27,307 nucleotides of DNA from positions 1 through 27,307 of the forward strand of contig JBMOPD010000085.1 in assembly GCA_049323615.1 (NCBI GenBank), written 5' to 3'. A program made the translations under genes and the position numbers. Positions 1 to 9,227 of the stretch are shown one piece after another. The stretch is from JBMOPD01 sp049323615. Its GTDB lineage: Bacteria > Bacillota > Desulfotomaculia > Desulfotomaculales > Desulfocucumaceae. Within the stretch, counting starts at the first letter, position 1. Every line of letters starts with the position of its first letter. The notes beneath the pieces were generated by a model. It searched no databases. It was not told the DNA's origin and saw only the letters and a program-made list of their open reading frames with translations.

Positions 1-193
1 GTTACTTTACCAATTCCCCAAACCGAGCGGTGTTCCTCTTTTTTGCTAAATTTTTTACATAATTTTTGGTATCTCAACCCTTATGTTTACTGGCTTTTTA
101 GTTTCTACTTACCGGATCTAAGTTAAATAAATGCTTATACTTAATCGCTTTAAAAATTGGAAGCAATTAAATTTATGGGGGATTGGATAAAAC
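1..193. other. Upstream region without a gene
   Basis: This AT-rich stretch precedes the amidohydrolase. It holds no open frame of useful length. A TATACT hexamer at about 136-141 could be a -10 box for the plus-strand cluster, but no good -35 box sits at the right distance, so I do not call a promoter. The ribosome site of the next gene is the GGGGGA run near 177-182. Confidence 0.4.
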
Positions 194-1789
194 ATGGATC
201 TCGTTCTTTTTAACGGAGACGTTCATACCCTGGACCGAGCGGGTACTCAAGCTGAGGCAGTGGCGGTCCGGAACGGAAAGATTGCCGCCGTAGGTTCATC
301 CCCGGAAATAAGAAATATGGCAAACGCGAAGACGGAAGTAATTGACCTGAAAGGCAGAACCCTGCTACCCGGCTTCATTGACGCGCATAACCATATGATT
401 ATGTATGGTATCAAATTCTCTGATATAAATTGTCAAGACGGAACTATCAAGTCTATCGCGCAAATTACCGAGGAGGTTGGCCGGCAGGCGAAGCAAAAAC
501 CGCCGGGTGACTGGATTACCTGTTGGGGCTATGACGACGCCAAACTTTTGGAAAAGCGGCACCCTTCACGGTGGGATTTTGATCGGGTTGCTGTAAAACA
601 TCCCGTGGTTTGCCATAGAGCCTGCAACCACGTGGCGGTGGTTAATAGCAAGGCATTGGAGCTAATGGGAATTACCAGAGAAACCCCGGACCCGGCGGGT
701 GGTGTGATTGAACGGGACGTCAGCGGTGAACCCACCGGAATACTTAAGGAAAACGCTCTTAACCTGGTAAAGAAAGCAATTCCAACGCCCGGCGTAGACC
801 GGATGAGAAAGGCTATAAAACAAGCGGGTGCTGTCTACAATAGGGAAGGTGTTACCAGTGTTCACGAGGCCGGGGCAGGATTTGCCTTCCCCGGGCCCAA
901 CGAGGTGCGGGCGTTCCAGAGTGCCTTACAGCATGGAGACCTTTCTGTCCGGGTCTACATGATGGTCTACACAGAACTCCTGGATGAGCTTGTGGCGCTA
1001 GGATTTCGGACGGGATTTGGCAATGATTTTCTCAGAATCGGCAGCTATAAAATTTTTACAGACGGAGGCTTTGGAGGGAAAACGGCAGCTTTAGAGGAGC
1101 CCTATCAGGGTGATGTTACCAGGGGTATTATCAGCATACCTAAAGAAAGCCTTATTGAAAAAATGCGTAAGGCACATCGGGCAGGTTTTCAGCTGGCGGT
1201 TCACGCCATTGGTGACAGGGCCATCAATATGGTATTGGACGCCTTTGAAGCCATTCTGAAAGAATATCCCCGCCTGGGACACAGGCATAGAATAGAGCAC
1301 TTTGCCCTGGCAACTCCTCCCATTATTCAACGGGCAAAGAAATTAAACTTGGTTCCGGTACCTCAGGCAGGGTTTATTTATTACTTTGGAGATAGCTATA
1401 TCGACTATTTGGGAGAAGACCGGATTATGCATGTATATCCTCTCAGGAGCTTATTAGAAGCAGGATTGATAACTCCTTTGAGTTCCGACCGTCCCGGGAT
1501 TCCAGGATACCCGCTGCGGGGGATCGAAACAGCCGTCTTAAGGGAGACTTATACCGGGCAAGTAGTCGGATTAAATCAAGCTATTACAATTGACCGTGCC
1601 TTGCGCATGTACACTAATTATGCGGCATATGCCTCTTTTGAGGAAGAGCGAAAGGGGTCCATCGAACCCGGAAAGCTTGCGGATTTTGTAGTCCTCGGAG
1701 CAAGTCCATTTAAGGTGCCACCTAAGGAAATAGCCTCTATTCCAGTGGAATTAACTATCGTCGATGGCAGGATTGTTTATCGGAATTAA
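194..1789 (+). CDS. Amidohydrolase family 3 protein (YtcJ-like)
   Basis: This is a predicted cytoplasmic metal-dependent hydrolase of the amidohydrolase superfamily, subgroup YtcJ/amidohydrolase 3; the members studied cleave amide or related C-N bonds. The 531-residue length is normal for the group. An N-terminal beta-sandwich part (about 1-58) leads into the barrel with the metal-binding HxH in GFIDAHNHM (His65, His67). Further family blocks are HAIGDRA, HRIEHF and the late Asp in SSDRPG. The ATG follows a GGGGGA ribosome site. The next gene begins 26 nt downstream, so the two are probably co-transcribed. The neighbours (reductase, dehydrogenase, NAD-kinase-like) hint at breakdown of a nitrogen-containing or cyclic compound, but the substrate cannot be read from sequence. 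Confidence 0.9.
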   Translation: MDLVLFNGDVHTLDRAGTQAEAVAVRNGKIAAVGSSPEIRNMANAKTEVIDLKGRTLLPGFIDAHNHMIMYGIKFSDINCQDGTIKSIAQITEEVGRQAKQKPPGDWITCWGYDDAKLLEKRHPSRWDFDRVAVKHPVVCHRACNHVAVVNSKALELMGITRETPDPAGGVIERDVSGEPTGILKENALNLVKKAIPTPGVDRMRKAIKQAGAVYNREGVTSVHEAGAGFAFPGPNEVRAFQSALQHGDLSVRVYMMVYTELLDELVALGFRTGFGNDFLRIGSYKIFTDGGFGGKTAALEEPYQGDVTRGIISIPKESLIEKMRKAHRAGFQLAVHAIGDRAINMVLDAFEAILKEYPRLGHRHRIEHFALATPPIIQRAKKLNLVPVPQAGFIYYFGDSYIDYLGEDRIMHVYPLRSLLEAGLITPLSSDRPGIPGYPLRGIETAVLRETYTGQVVGLNQAITIDRALRMYTNYAAYASFEEERKGSIEPGKLADFVVLGASPFKVPPKEIASIPVELTIVDGRIVYRN

Positions 1790-1815
1790 AGCGGGCTTAG
1801 AAAGGAGATTCGGCA

Positions 1816-2934
1816 TTGAAAAAAAAGTTAGGACTCCTCGTGAATCCTGTTGCCGGAATGGGGGGGAGAGTAGGTCTAAAAGGAAGTGATGGTTCAGATG
1901 TGTTAAAAAAGGCACGGGAACTCGGCGCCAAGCCGCAATCTCCGATGCGTGCGGTTGAGGCGTTGGAGAGAGTCGTCCGGATCAAGGAGGATATTGAAAT
2001 TTTTACTTACCCCACGGAGATGGGGGAGAATGTAGCCAGGGAGTGTGGCTTTAATCCGATTACCATTGGTTCAATCAGGAGCGGCGAGACTACCCGGAAA
2101 GATACTGAAGACGCAGCAAGGAAAATGATCCATTTAAAAGTGGATCTTTTACTCTTTGCCGGAGGTGATGGAACGGCCAGAGATATTTACAATGCAATTG
2201 GAATTGGATTACCTGTTTTAGGTATACCTGCAGGGGTGAAAATGCATTCAGCCGTATTTGCCACTAATCCCAGAAATGCAGGTGAACTTGCAGTAGCCTA
2301 CTTGCAAGGAAAACATACAATAATTCGGGAAGCGGAGGTAATGGATATAGATGAGGAAGCTTTTAGAGAGGGTTTTGTTACTGCGAAACTATATGGATAT
2401 TTAAACGTACCATATGAAAAAAACCTGGTGCAAAATTTAAAATCCGGGGTTATTTATGGTGATAATTTTGAGCTTGAATCGATTGCAAACTGGGTTATAA
2501 ACATAATGCAAGATGGTTTCTTCTATGTTATTGGGCCGGGAACAACAACCAGAGCTATAATGGACAAACTTGGATTGAAAAATACACTGCTAGGTATTGA
2601 TGTAGTGAGTAAAGGTAAAATTATCGCTAATGATGCAAATGAAGCTCAACTATTGCAATTGTTAAAACGCAATAAAGCAAAAATAATAGTTGCCCCAATA
2701 GGTGGACAGGGTTATGTATTTGGTAGAGGGAATCAACAGTTGAGTCCCGAGGTAATTAGGATAGTTGGAAAAGAAAATATTATTATAATAGCTACTAAAA
2801 GCAAACTTATTTCACTAAACGGAAGACCCTTGCTGGTTGACACCGGGGATGACGAAGTCAATGCCATGCTTACTGGCTATTTTAGGGTAGTTACTGGGTA
2901 CAATGAAGAGGTTATATATAAGGTTATAAATTAA
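1816..2934 (+). CDS. ATP-NAD kinase family protein (COG3199-type)
   Basis: This is a member of the NAD kinase/diacylglycerol kinase-like fold family, in the branch that includes AcoX-like proteins of unsettled function. The N-terminus has the LLVNPVAGMGGRVG phosphate-binding start, and the GGDGT motif follows in LLFAGGDGTARDIYN with PAGVKMHSAVFA after it. The length of 372 residues fits this branch and is longer than housekeeping NAD kinase, so a true NAD kinase role is not assured. The start is TTG: a clear AAAGGAG at 1801-1807 sits 8 nt before it. The second half of the gene (about 2340-2930) is markedly more AT-rich than the first half and than the rest of the window. The SDR gene follows closely. 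Confidence 0.85.
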   Translation: MKKKLGLLVNPVAGMGGRVGLKGSDGSDVLKKARELGAKPQSPMRAVEALERVVRIKEDIEIFTYPTEMGENVARECGFNPITIGSIRSGETTRKDTEDAARKMIHLKVDLLLFAGGDGTARDIYNAIGIGLPVLGIPAGVKMHSAVFATNPRNAGELAVAYLQGKHTIIREAEVMDIDEEAFREGFVTAKLYGYLNVPYEKNLVQNLKSGVIYGDNFELESIANWVINIMQDGFFYVIGPGTTTRAIMDKLGLKNTLLGIDVVSKGKIIANDANEAQLLQLLKRNKAKIIVAPIGGQGYVFGRGNQQLSPEVIRIVGKENIIIIATKSKLISLNGRPLLVDTGDDEVNAMLTGYFRVVTGYNEEVIYKVIN

Positions 2935-3023
2935 TAAATTGGCGGTCTGTGTCAGGCAATTTCAATATTAAAAAACTGTTTGAAAAACTCCAGGATGACT
3001 ATGATGACAAGGGGGAGTGGCAG

Positions 3024-3803
3024 GTGGGTCTGCTAGATAATAAAGTTGCTTTGATTACAGGCGGGAGTCGTGGTATTGGTGGTGCTATTGCAACGCGCTT
3101 TGCCCAAGAAGGAGCAGATCTTATTTTAAACGCTAGAACAAAGGAGGCTTTGGAGAACACAGGAAATACACTCCGGGAAATGGGTAGGAAGGTTTTAACT
3201 TTTCCGGTAGACGTGACTAACCAGGAAGCTGTTCGTGATATGGTAAACAAAGCTTTGGCGGAATTTGGGCGAATAGACATCCTCGTAAGCAACGCCGGTA
3301 TATATAACGTTTCAAGATTTATAGATCTTACGTTTGAAGATTTTGATCGGGTTATGAAGATTAACTTATACGGAACTTTTTTCACGATCCAAGCCGTGCT
3401 GGCCAGTATGATACAGCGTAAGAAAGGGAAAATTATCAATATTGCTTCAACGGCCGGTAAGTGGGGGACGGCTAACCAGAGCGCCTACAACGCCTCGAAG
3501 CATGCTGTAATAGGTTTAACCAGATGCCTGGCTCTTGAAATGGCGCCTTTTAATATTAATGTTAACGCTATTTGTCCCGGATTCGTAGAAACAGAAATGG
3601 CATTTTCGGTGTTTTCAGATCACGGAAAAATTCTTGGGTTGTCAGTTAACGAGGTTTGTGAGGTCTTTCGGCGCAGGGTTCCGATGGGGAGATTGCTTCA
3701 TCCCGAGGATATTGTCGGCCTTTCTGTGTTTTTGGCCTCTGAGGACTCCAACGGGATGACCGGCCAAGCTATATCTATTTGTGGTGGGCTCGTTATGGTG
3801 TAA
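3024..3803 (+). CDS. Short-chain dehydrogenase/reductase (SDR)
   Basis: This is a classical SDR oxidoreductase using NAD(P)H; the substrate is unknown, with a ketone, alcohol or 3-oxoacyl group possible. From the GTG at 3024 the protein has TGGSRGIGG (residues 12-20, cofactor loop), NAG (90-92), catalytic Ser142 and YNASK with Tyr155 and Lys159, which is the usual SDR numbering. The frame is open further back to a GTG at 2949, which would add 25 residues. I prefer 3024 because AAGGGGGAG (3009-3017) lies 6 nt before it, the numbering becomes canonical, and the longer start has a poor ribosome site. It follows the NAD-kinase-like gene and probably shares its transcript. The C-terminus MTGQAISICGG is typical of the family. 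Confidence 0.9.
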   Translation: MGLLDNKVALITGGSRGIGGAIATRFAQEGADLILNARTKEALENTGNTLREMGRKVLTFPVDVTNQEAVRDMVNKALAEFGRIDILVSNAGIYNVSRFIDLTFEDFDRVMKINLYGTFFTIQAVLASMIQRKKGKIINIASTAGKWGTANQSAYNASKHAVIGLTRCLALEMAPFNINVNAICPGFVETEMAFSVFSDHGKILGLSVNEVCEVFRRRVPMGRLLHPEDIVGLSVFLASEDSNGMTGQAISICGGLVMV

Positions 3804-3858
3804 AAATTAAGTATTTATTTGATTGGGTAAAAATAAAGAAGAATAAGGGGTAAGACAA

Positions 3859-4482
3859 ATGGATCTTGAAAGCACAATTATTGGCCGTAGGAGCGTACGT
3901 AAATTTACTGAAGAGAAGGTTCCTGAGGAGTTTATCATAAAATTGGTTAAAATGGCCATTGAGGCGCCGAGCCCCGGCAACCAGCAGACCTGGCATTTTT
4001 ATGCGATCATGAAAAGTGATGTGCTGCAGCGTTTGGCAGATATTGTGGAGTCCGAATTGGACAAACTGACGGCCATTGGGGGAGTAAACCCTGAAAGCAT
4101 GCGGGGGCCCAAACGTTTTGCCACCTGGTTTAAAGAAGCGCCCGTGGTAATAGCGGCTTCCACCCGGCAGTACCGTTCCCCCGTAGACAATACACTGCTA
4201 AGGGCCGGCTACACCGAGGAAGAGGTGGATGTACTCCGCAGCAGGCCGGATCTCCAGGCTGTAGGCGCAGCCATTCAGAATATGTTGCTTACGGCCTATG
4301 CCAGCGGCTATGGCGCCTGCTGGCTAACCGGCCCCCTGCTGGCAAGAAAACAGCTGGAAAAACATCTTGGTATCCAACCGCCGGAGAGCCTGGCTGCCCT
4401 GATAGCCCTGGGCAGACCGAAATATAATCCGCCGAGACCTGAAAGAAAGCCGGTTGATGAGTTTTTTACGCTTTTAAAATGA
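3859..4482 (+). CDS. Nitroreductase family protein
   Basis: This is an FMN-dependent NAD(P)H oxidoreductase of the nitroreductase superfamily, expected to be a soluble homodimer. The N-terminus IIGRRSVRKFTEEKVP carries the RRSVRKF FMN phosphate-binding motif, and APSPGNQQTWHF is the second FMN contact. The segment GAAIQNMLLTAYASGYGACW is the usual dimer and flavin-site helix region. The length of 207 residues is normal. The physiological substrate is not predictable; members reduce nitro groups, quinones, enoates or flavins. It sits 55 nt after the SDR on the same strand, so it may be the last enzyme gene of the left-hand cluster. Confidence 0.88.
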   Translation: MDLESTIIGRRSVRKFTEEKVPEEFIIKLVKMAIEAPSPGNQQTWHFYAIMKSDVLQRLADIVESELDKLTAIGGVNPESMRGPKRFATWFKEAPVVIAASTRQYRSPVDNTLLRAGYTEEEVDVLRSRPDLQAVGAAIQNMLLTAYASGYGACWLTGPLLARKQLEKHLGIQPPESLAALIALGRPKYNPPRPERKPVDEFFTLLK

Positions 4483-4515
4483 GGTTCCCGGGTTGAACCA
4501 CCTGAATGGAGAGTG

Positions 4516-6081
4516 ATGGCATTGAGTATCAGGAACAAGTTGGTAGCTGGTTTCGGCATTGTTCTTGTTGTAATGGGGGCAATCATGGGGTACTTGCTTT
4601 ATAATATTAATATGGTGAACAGGCACTATGCGGATCTGTTGGCCAACAGGATATGGCTTAAGGATCAAGCACTGGTTTTATCAAAAGACTTTACCAGTTC
4701 GGCTTATGATTTGCGCGGTTATCTGCTAACCGGCGATATCAAGGCCCGGAACTCCTACCGCCAGTATGTGAGCGAAGCCCACTCACGTATTACGGAAATG
4801 AATTCAAAGGTGGAAATCCCGGAAGCAAGGGCGTTGCTGGAAGATATCGAGGGTAAGATGGCCGGGTACGAAACCTACGCCAGTGATTTAATTATGTTGA
4901 AGGAAGCCGGCCAAATTGAGGATATAATTAAGTACAGCCTGGAAAACATGCAGTTATTAAATGGTATTAACAGTGCCATTGACGAATTTGTCAAGTTTGA
5001 AGAAAAAACGACCGGAGAGCACATCGTTAGTAGCAGCCAGAAGGTAAAACAGGCTGCCATAATATCAACGGCAATCGCCCTTTTGGCTGTACTGGCGGGG
5101 CTTTTGATTGCTTATTTCCTGTCACGGTCCATTTCACAGCCGCTGGCCTTCATCGGCAATAAGGCGGTGATGATTGCCGGCGGGGACCTGACCGGTGACG
5201 ATATTGAGGTAAACAGGGCCGATGAGCTGGGGCAGTTGGCGCGATCATTCAACCAGATGAAGAACAGTTTGGCGGAATTTGCCGGCAAGGTCACAGAAGT
5301 GGCCGGGAAATTGGCGGACCAGTCGTCCCGGCTGGCTGCCCAGGCCCAACAGACCTCAGCCGGGGCGAGCCAGACCGCCGCCGCCACGGGAGAGATTGCC
5401 ACTTCGATGGAACAGGTGGCCGAAAACACCCAGGAGGTGGCCCAATCTGCCTCCGGGATGGCCTCCCATGCCGGTACCGGCCGGGAGGGGCTTACCAAAA
5501 TAAGTGAGGAGATGGCCAGCATTGCATTGTCCACCAGTGAAGTAAGAGAGTCTATAAATGACTTGGCAGATGATATCAACAGCATCAACCAGTTTGTGGA
5601 CATAATCACCAGCATTGCTGAACAGACCAATCTCCTTGCCCTGAACGCAGCCATAGAGGCAGCCAGAGCTGGTGAATTCGGCCGAGGTTTCTCGGTGGTA
5701 GCCGAAGAAGTTAGAAAACTGGCCGAGGAAACCAGCCAGTCCGCCAAAGAAATTCAGCAGCTGACTGCCAGGGTGTTGAGCCGTTCCAACCAGGCGGTGA
5801 AGGTGATCGCAACCGGCTCGGATAGAGTAGTCCAGGGAACACAGGTGGTTGAAAAGGTAAGCGCTTCTTTAGTGGGAATAATCAATCTTAGCGAGGGACT
5901 TACCGGACAGATGCAGAGCGTAGCAGCAGCGGCCCAACAGGTGTCGTCGGGTGTGCAGAATATGGCAGCCACTGCCGAGGAACAGACGGCGGCCATGGAA
6001 GAAGTGACGGCTGCTGCGGACAACTTAAACAGTTTGGCTATGGAACTTGACAATTTCGCACGCAGGTTTAAGGTAACGTGA
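4516..6081 (+). CDS. Methyl-accepting chemotaxis protein
   Basis: This is a membrane chemoreceptor that would signal through CheA/CheW. Seen in order: a transmembrane helix near residues 10-30; an extracytoplasmic helical part of about 145 residues resembling a four-helix-bundle sensor; a second transmembrane helix near 177-202 (IALLAVLAGLLIAYFL); a HAMP linker; and a long coiled-coil signalling domain with the conserved tip EQTNLLALNAAIEAARAGE. There is no C-terminal NWETF-type CheR tether. The start is uncertain: GTG 4513, ATG 4516 or TTG 4522. The ribosome site GGAGAG (4508-4513) is best spaced for the TTG, which would give a protein beginning MSIRNKL. The ligand is unknown. Confidence 0.92.
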   Translation: MALSIRNKLVAGFGIVLVVMGAIMGYLLYNINMVNRHYADLLANRIWLKDQALVLSKDFTSSAYDLRGYLLTGDIKARNSYRQYVSEAHSRITEMNSKVEIPEARALLEDIEGKMAGYETYASDLIMLKEAGQIEDIIKYSLENMQLLNGINSAIDEFVKFEEKTTGEHIVSSSQKVKQAAIISTAIALLAVLAGLLIAYFLSRSISQPLAFIGNKAVMIAGGDLTGDDIEVNRADELGQLARSFNQMKNSLAEFAGKVTEVAGKLADQSSRLAAQAQQTSAGASQTAAATGEIATSMEQVAENTQEVAQSASGMASHAGTGREGLTKISEEMASIALSTSEVRESINDLADDINSINQFVDIITSIAEQTNLLALNAAIEAARAGEFGRGFSVVAEEVRKLAEETSQSAKEIQQLTARVLSRSNQAVKVIATGSDRVVQGTQVVEKVSASLVGIINLSEGLTGQMQSVAAAAQQVSSGVQNMAATAEEQTAAMEEVTAAADNLNSLAMELDNFARRFKVT

Positions 6082-6166
6082 TAATAGGGAACTGTAAATT
6101 ACTTTCTAAATTGCCCACCAAGCTTTTTTAGAATGAGTTGTCCTCCTGTTTGTATTAAGATCTATG

Positions 6167-6196
6167 TTTTTTACCCGCTGCCATAAGGGTAAAAAA
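6167..6196. repeat. Perfect 10-bp inverted repeat between convergent genes
   Basis: Arms TTTTTTACCC (6167-6176) and GGGTAAAAAA (6187-6196) flank a 10-nt loop between the chemoreceptor and the SLC13 permease, which converge. On either strand the T run is in the 5' arm, so this is not a standard intrinsic terminator. It could stabilise an mRNA 3' end. Confidence 0.45.
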
Positions 6197-6204
6197 TTCA
6201 TCGG

Positions 6205-7698
6205 CTATACCAGACCCATCCAGTGCCAGTAGGTTTTTACGAACAGAAGTGTAATTATCATCAGTATTATGGTTAATGGGATGCCTGTGGTCAGCATTTC
6301 CCTGGCCGAGAAGGTTTCGGTGGAGTATGCTATCATGGACATGGGAGTATTTACCGGCAGTATGACGGAATATTGAATAGCGTAATAAAGTATCAGGGTG
6401 TACCCCCATACCGTTACGCCGTGGGATACCGCGAGGCTCTGGGCAAAGCCGATGGCGGCCGGGACCAGAGCGGCCACCGCCGCCGCCCTGGCGGAGAAAG
6501 TAAGGGACATCAAAGAGAAAAAGGCCACTGATACGGCTACAATGAGCAGCAGGCTCAACTTTTGTAAATTCAGTAGGCTGATAACACTCTGAGCCGTCCA
6601 CGAGGCGGCTCCGCTTTTTAAAAGCCACTGTCCCAGGGAGATGGCGGCGCCAAATAGGAACAGCGTTCCCCAGTTAATGGTTTTGACCAGCCGGTCCCAC
6701 GTGGTAATATTAATAAAGGGTGAAAAAAGCGCCATCACTGCAAAAACAGATACCGTGCTGCTGTCAATGTTGTGCAGTCTTTGTTCGGTGGCCCAGAGCA
6801 AGGTGGTGGCCAGCATGACCACGGCCAGCTTGCACTCTTTTGCCGACACCGGGCCCATTGATTGCAGCTTTTGCCTGATCAGCACGGTGTTTCCGGGGAA
6901 TTTTTTGACGGGAAATTTAAAACAAATCAGAATAAACAGAACCAAGCCGGCGGTGATTGAAAACGGCATACCGTATATAGCCCATGACAACCAACTGACC
7001 GGGTAGCCTGCTTCCGCCAGGTAGTTTGCCGTTTGTATGGTGGGCGCCCCGGATGTCTGTATGCCTATACCGGCAATACCGGTGCCGAAAGCCACGGTGA
7101 GCATTAAGGCCCTGGCAAAGCAGGCGCTTTTTTCTATCTTGTAAATTTCCATAATGCTCAGCGCGACGGTGCACATTAAAGCTGCGTTGGCCGCCTGGGC
7201 CGGGATAAAGACGCTTGAAATATATGACATTAAGAGGATTCCCAGCAATATTTTTTTAGGTTTGGGGCCGGCAACAAGTAAAACATAGTAGGCGATGCGT
7301 TCACCCAGCCCGGTCTCCCTGGCCACCGAAGCCAGGATAAGAGCTGAAGTCACCAGTATCCAGGCCTCGGAGCCGAAGCCGCTTAACGACATGCTCAGGG
7401 CTTCTTTGGAACCGATGGTTTGGCCGCTGTTAGCCGGGTCGGGGCAGTTTACAAGGGCCAGTGTAAACAGGCCGATTAAAAAAAATGCGCTGGTGGAGTA
7501 GTCCACCGATTCAGTTATCCAAATAATCAGCATGCTGATAAGAACGGTGATCAGCCTGGCTCCCAGGGGAGTTAAGGTCTCCGGAAATTCAATATTTGAT
7601 AAAATAATAAACGCTGCTGCAGACAGATAAAAGCCCAGTGATTTTTTGTCACAAAGTCTTGTTAAATAATCAGGTATTTTTAATGTTAAATAAACCAT
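6205..7698 (-). CDS. SLC13/DASS family anion permease
   Basis: This is a predicted sodium-coupled inner-membrane transporter of the divalent anion:Na+ symporter family, with about 11-12 hydrophobic helices. Family traits seen are the early WITESVDYSTSAF segment and the paired re-entrant hairpin regions. The first hairpin reads FIPAQAANAAL and the second FSARAAAVAAL. Neither holds the canonical Ser-Asn-Thr triplet that binds carboxylate and sodium in VcINDY, so a dicarboxylate substrate is doubtful. The open frame runs back to ATG 7704, but AGGGGG (7705-7710) abuts that codon, whereas the second ATG at 7698 has a 6-nt spacer, so I chose 7698. It is divergent from the symporter gene and has its own promoter at 7719-7747. 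Confidence 0.87.
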   Translation of the reverse strand: MVYLTLKIPDYLTRLCDKKSLGFYLSAAAFIILSNIEFPETLTPLGARLITVLISMLIIWITESVDYSTSAFFLIGLFTLALVNCPDPANSGQTIGSKEALSMSLSGFGSEAWILVTSALILASVARETGLGERIAYYVLLVAGPKPKKILLGILLMSYISSVFIPAQAANAALMCTVALSIMEIYKIEKSACFARALMLTVAFGTGIAGIGIQTSGAPTIQTANYLAEAGYPVSWLSWAIYGMPFSITAGLVLFILICFKFPVKKFPGNTVLIRQKLQSMGPVSAKECKLAVVMLATTLLWATEQRLHNIDSSTVSVFAVMALFSPFINITTWDRLVKTINWGTLFLFGAAISLGQWLLKSGAASWTAQSVISLLNLQKLSLLLIVAVSVAFFSLMSLTFSARAAAVAALVPAAIGFAQSLAVSHGVTVWGYTLILYYAIQYSVILPVNTPMSMIAYSTETFSAREMLTTGIPLTIILMIITLLFVKTYWHWMGLV

Positions 7699-7718
7699 GC
7701 ACATCCCCCTAATAGTAA

Positions 7719-7747
7719 ATAATAACAGGTAAGATAAATTATGGCAA
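7719..7747 (-). promoter_or_regulatory. Predicted sigma-A promoter of the SLC13 permease
   Basis: Read on the minus strand, TTGCCA (7747-7742) is followed after 17 nt by TATTAT (7724-7719). Each hexamer is one base off consensus and the spacing is ideal. The start of transcription would fall near 7712, giving a very short leader that begins about at the ribosome site. Confidence 0.6.
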
Positions 7748-7787
7748 CTTACGGTTTGACAGGTTATAAGGGAAAGCCGGTGATTGA

Positions 7788-9227
7788 TTGCTGAGCAGCG
7801 GACACTATGCCAGTATTGTTATAACGCTTTTTCTTCTCATCCTGGCCGGAATATATTCCACCAGGCTGGTTAAATCGTCTTCCGACTTCATCGTTGGGGG
7901 CAGAAAGCTGGGAACAATGATGGTGTGCGGGGGGATAGTGGGCGCCTTTGTCGGCGGCACGGTGACCATAGGTACGGCCCAGATGGCTTACCAGTACGGG
8001 ATAAGCGGAGCATGGTTTACCCTGGGGGCGGGTGTGTCCTGCCTGATGCTGTCTTTTTTTTTGGCCGGGCCTCTGCGGGAAAAAAAGGTGGACACACTCT
8101 CACAGTTTTTGTCGGGTTTTTACGGGGGCGCGGTGGCTCCCCGGGTTGCCGTTTTCGTCGCCGTGGGCATGTTTATCCAGCTGGCCGTTCAGATGCTGGC
8201 CTCGGCGCCCCTGCTGACTTCGATATTGCCGGTCTCCCCGGCTGCAGGGCTGGTACTGTTCGCCTGCTTTTCCCTGGTCCTGGTCCTGGGCGGCGGGTTT
8301 ATGAGCACAGCCCTGGTGGGCCTGTGCAAACTGATGCTGCTGACCCTGACTCTATTTATAGCTGGCGCCGTGAGCTGGAGCTGGCTGGGCGGGTTTAACG
8401 GAATCAGCTTGCGGTTTGCCGGCTTTCCCTGGCTGTCCATGTATCCCCGGGGGGTACTTGCAGAGCTGGCCGGGGCAATGTCCGTGGTGGTGGGTTTTAT
8501 CTCCACCCAGTCCTTCGTACAGCCTGTTTTTGCCGGTAAAAACATAAGGGCGGCCCGAATGGGATCCCTTATGGCAGCCGTGGCTATTCCCTGCTTCGGA
8601 GCGGCCGGGGTGATGGTAGGATTGTACATGCGCTCCGCGCACCCGGATATCGATCCGGCGGCGGCCCTTCCTCTTTTCATGCTCCTCCACCAGCCGGCCT
8701 GGCTTGGCGGCCTGGGGGTGGCAACACTTCTGGCTTCCCTCGTCCTTACCGCCAGCGCCCTGGCCCTGGGGGTGGCTACATTGTTGAGCAGGGACATTTA
8801 TACTTTGTTCAGGCCGGCGGCCGGTGATAAGGAGCAGCTGGCAGTGGCAAGACTGGTCATTATCGGCATTACAGTTTCAGCCTGGGTATTCAGTTATAAC
8901 ATTCTGGGGGACCTTATACTGGACTGGACTTATCTTTCCAATGCCTTAAGGGGGGTGACGGTTTTCCTTCCGCTTGTTGGCGCGGTGTTCATATCCCACC
9001 GGCTTTCTGCACGGGCAGGGATCTGGGCGGTCACTGTCCCCCCGCTGTCCGCCCTGGCCTGGGCATTATTATTCCCACACGGCTTGCACCCCTTATATGT
9101 GGGCATGCCGGTGAGTTTCGTGATTATGGGGGCGGGAATACTGCTGCCGCGGTCAGGAGACAGGAGAGCTTATCCTGAAAAGCTTCCGGGTCGGAATCCA
9201 GAATCCAGGAGCCAGAATCCAGAATAA
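7788..9227 (+). CDS. Sodium:solute symporter (SSS/SLC5 family)
   Basis: This is a predicted sodium-driven symporter of the inner membrane with about 13 hydrophobic helices. Family hallmarks are the early SSDFIVGGRKLG segment after helix 1 and the following GGIVGAFVGGTVTIGTAQMAYQYGISGAWF region, where core substrate and sodium contacts lie in relatives. The 479-residue length is usual. The start is TTG 7788: a TGA lies in frame directly upstream, so it cannot begin earlier. The nearest ribosome-like site, AAGGGA (7768-7773), is rather far away. The last ten codons are written in a heptanucleotide tandem repeat that also supplies the stop codon, so the C-terminal tail is probably not conserved. 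The substrate is unknown. Confidence 0.87.
   Translation: MLSSGHYASIVITLFLLILAGIYSTRLVKSSSDFIVGGRKLGTMMVCGGIVGAFVGGTVTIGTAQMAYQYGISGAWFTLGAGVSCLMLSFFLAGPLREKKVDTLSQFLSGFYGGAVAPRVAVFVAVGMFIQLAVQMLASAPLLTSILPVSPAAGLVLFACFSLVLVLGGGFMSTALVGLCKLMLLTLTLFIAGAVSWSWLGGFNGISLRFAGFPWLSMYPRGVLAELAGAMSVVVGFISTQSFVQPVFAGKNIRAARMGSLMAAVAIPCFGAAGVMVGLYMRSAHPDIDPAAALPLFMLLHQPAWLGGLGVATLLASLVLTASALALGVATLLSRDIYTLFRPAAGDKEQLAVARLVIIGITVSAWVFSYNILGDLILDWTYLSNALRGVTVFLPLVGAVFISHRLSARAGIWAVTVPPLSALAWALLFPHGLHPLYVGMPVSFVIMGAGILLPRSGDRRAYPEKLPGRNPESRSQNPE

Noticed and set aside
2949..3023. Longer N-terminus of the SDR from GTG 2949
   Set aside because: Weak ribosome site, and the extra 25 residues displace the classical SDR numbering; GTG 3024 has a strong site.
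6167..6196. Terminator between chemoreceptor and SLC13 permease
   Set aside because: The inverted repeat has its T run in the 5' arm on both strands, so RNA exit is A-rich; I list it only as an inverted repeat.
7756..7761. TTGACA as a -35 box for the symporter
   Set aside because: No -10-like hexamer lies 16-18 nt downstream, so the perfect hexamer alone is not called a promoter.
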